From NCBI GenBank assembly GCA_016283985.1, contig JAEENZ010000082.1, forward strand, positions 1-11,606: DNA of 11,606 nt. The letters run 5' to 3'. The notes beneath the pieces were generated by a model, which saw nothing but the letters and a program-made list of their open reading frames with translations, was not told where the DNA came from and searched no databases. This stretch comes from Bacteroidales bacterium. Lineage in GTDB: Bacteria > Bacteroidota > Bacteroidia > Bacteroidales > UBA932. Positions 11,455-11,606 of this stretch are shown here, piece after piece. Made by a program: the position numbers and the translations under genes. The number at the start of each line of letters is the position of its first letter. Within the stretch, counting starts at the first letter, position 1.

Positions 11455-11489
11455 GACCAAAGAACCGGAAGACCGATAAATGGGAATTT
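11455..11489. repeat. Long direct repeat, copy 2
   Basis: An imperfect repeat of 5150-5186. The core AGACCGATAAATgGGAATTT (11470-11489) has one mismatch over 20 with the first copy. It ends 3 nt before the stop codon of the acetyltransferase gene, just as copy 1 touches the stop of the small membrane protein gene. Confidence 0.6.
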
Positions 11490-11492
11490 GTT

Positions 11493-11606
11493 TCACAATT
11501 GTCTGATAACCTTGCACGGGTTGCCGACTGCAACAACGTTTGCCGGGATATCCTTGGTTACGACGGAACCGGCTCCGATTGTGGTATTATTTCCGATGGT
11601 CACTCC
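11493..11606 (-). CDS. Hexapeptide-repeat sugar O-acetyltransferase, C-terminal end (gene continues beyond the window)
   Basis: The last 37 codons and stop of a leftward gene, open to the window edge. They read '[37 protein letters not shown]', the final left-handed beta-helix turns and closing 'GNPxKVIR' of the maltose/galactoside acetyltransferase (Maa/LacA) group. The full enzyme, usually about 185-200 aa, is trimeric, cytoplasmic, and moves acetyl from acetyl-CoA to a sugar or sugar-like acceptor. The exact substrate cannot be told from this end. Probably part of the chromosomal flank beyond the accessory DNA. Confidence 0.9.
   Translation of the reverse strand, partial: GVTIGNNTTIGAGSVVTKDIPANVVAVGNPCKVIRQL

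Overview
The window reads as chromosomal DNA of a member of the Bacteroidota, most likely a gut-type Bacteroidales. The support is lineage-typical gene content (a DUF4491-type protein, a CarboxypepD_reg-like secreted protein, an outer-membrane beta-barrel), promoters of the Bacteroidota -33 TTG / -7 TAnnTTTG type with about 20-nt spacers, and a mre-pbp2-rodA rod operon. I cannot name a genus. By eye, the first ~4.5 kb is clearly GC-rich. The remainder is lower in GC, and the stretch from about 9.4 kb to 11.45 kb is the most AT-rich, which fits a core segment followed by accessory DNA.

Bases 1-4538 (+ strand) are the elongasome operon: the C-terminal part of mreC, then mreD, mrdA (PBP2) and rodA, with overlapping or abutting reading frames, and a short nitroreductase-family flavoprotein 3 nt behind rodA. 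A hairpin terminator follows. Bases 4751-5050 hold a tRNA-Leu(UAA) gene split by a 215-nt self-splicing-type group I intron between U34 and A35 of the anticodon, the same site as the classic cyanobacterial and plastid tRNA-Leu intron. This is the most striking feature of the window.

Downstream of the tRNA is a mosaic that looks like repeated integration at the tRNA 3' end. A 13-bp exact copy of the tRNA end, followed by a related terminator hairpin, recurs at 9396-9466. A second imperfect repeat (5150-5186 / 11455-11489) and pairs of GGTCAC/TGACCAC half-sites one helical turn apart mark three junctions. No integrase is present. Between the tRNA-end copies lie a small membrane protein, a truncated Fic-family C-terminus, a 3-hydroxyacyl-CoA dehydrogenase (all - strand), then an AraC-family regulator and a tightly overlapped three-gene envelope operon (membrane protein, DUF4491-like protein, secreted beta-barrel; + strand).

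Beyond the second tRNA-end copy, all on the - strand, are a secreted CarboxypepD_reg-like protein and a two-gene module. Its first gene encodes a 185-aa protein with a RelE/HigB-like C-terminal pattern, and its second, overlapping gene encodes an XRE-family DNA-binding protein. The module has a clean Bacteroidota promoter overlaid by two tandem 18-bp palindromic operators. This is best read as an autoregulated toxin-antitoxin-type pair (toxin first, as in HigBA), possibly with an undescribed toxin N-terminus. The window ends inside the 3' end of a hexapeptide-repeat sugar O-acetyltransferase gene (- strand).
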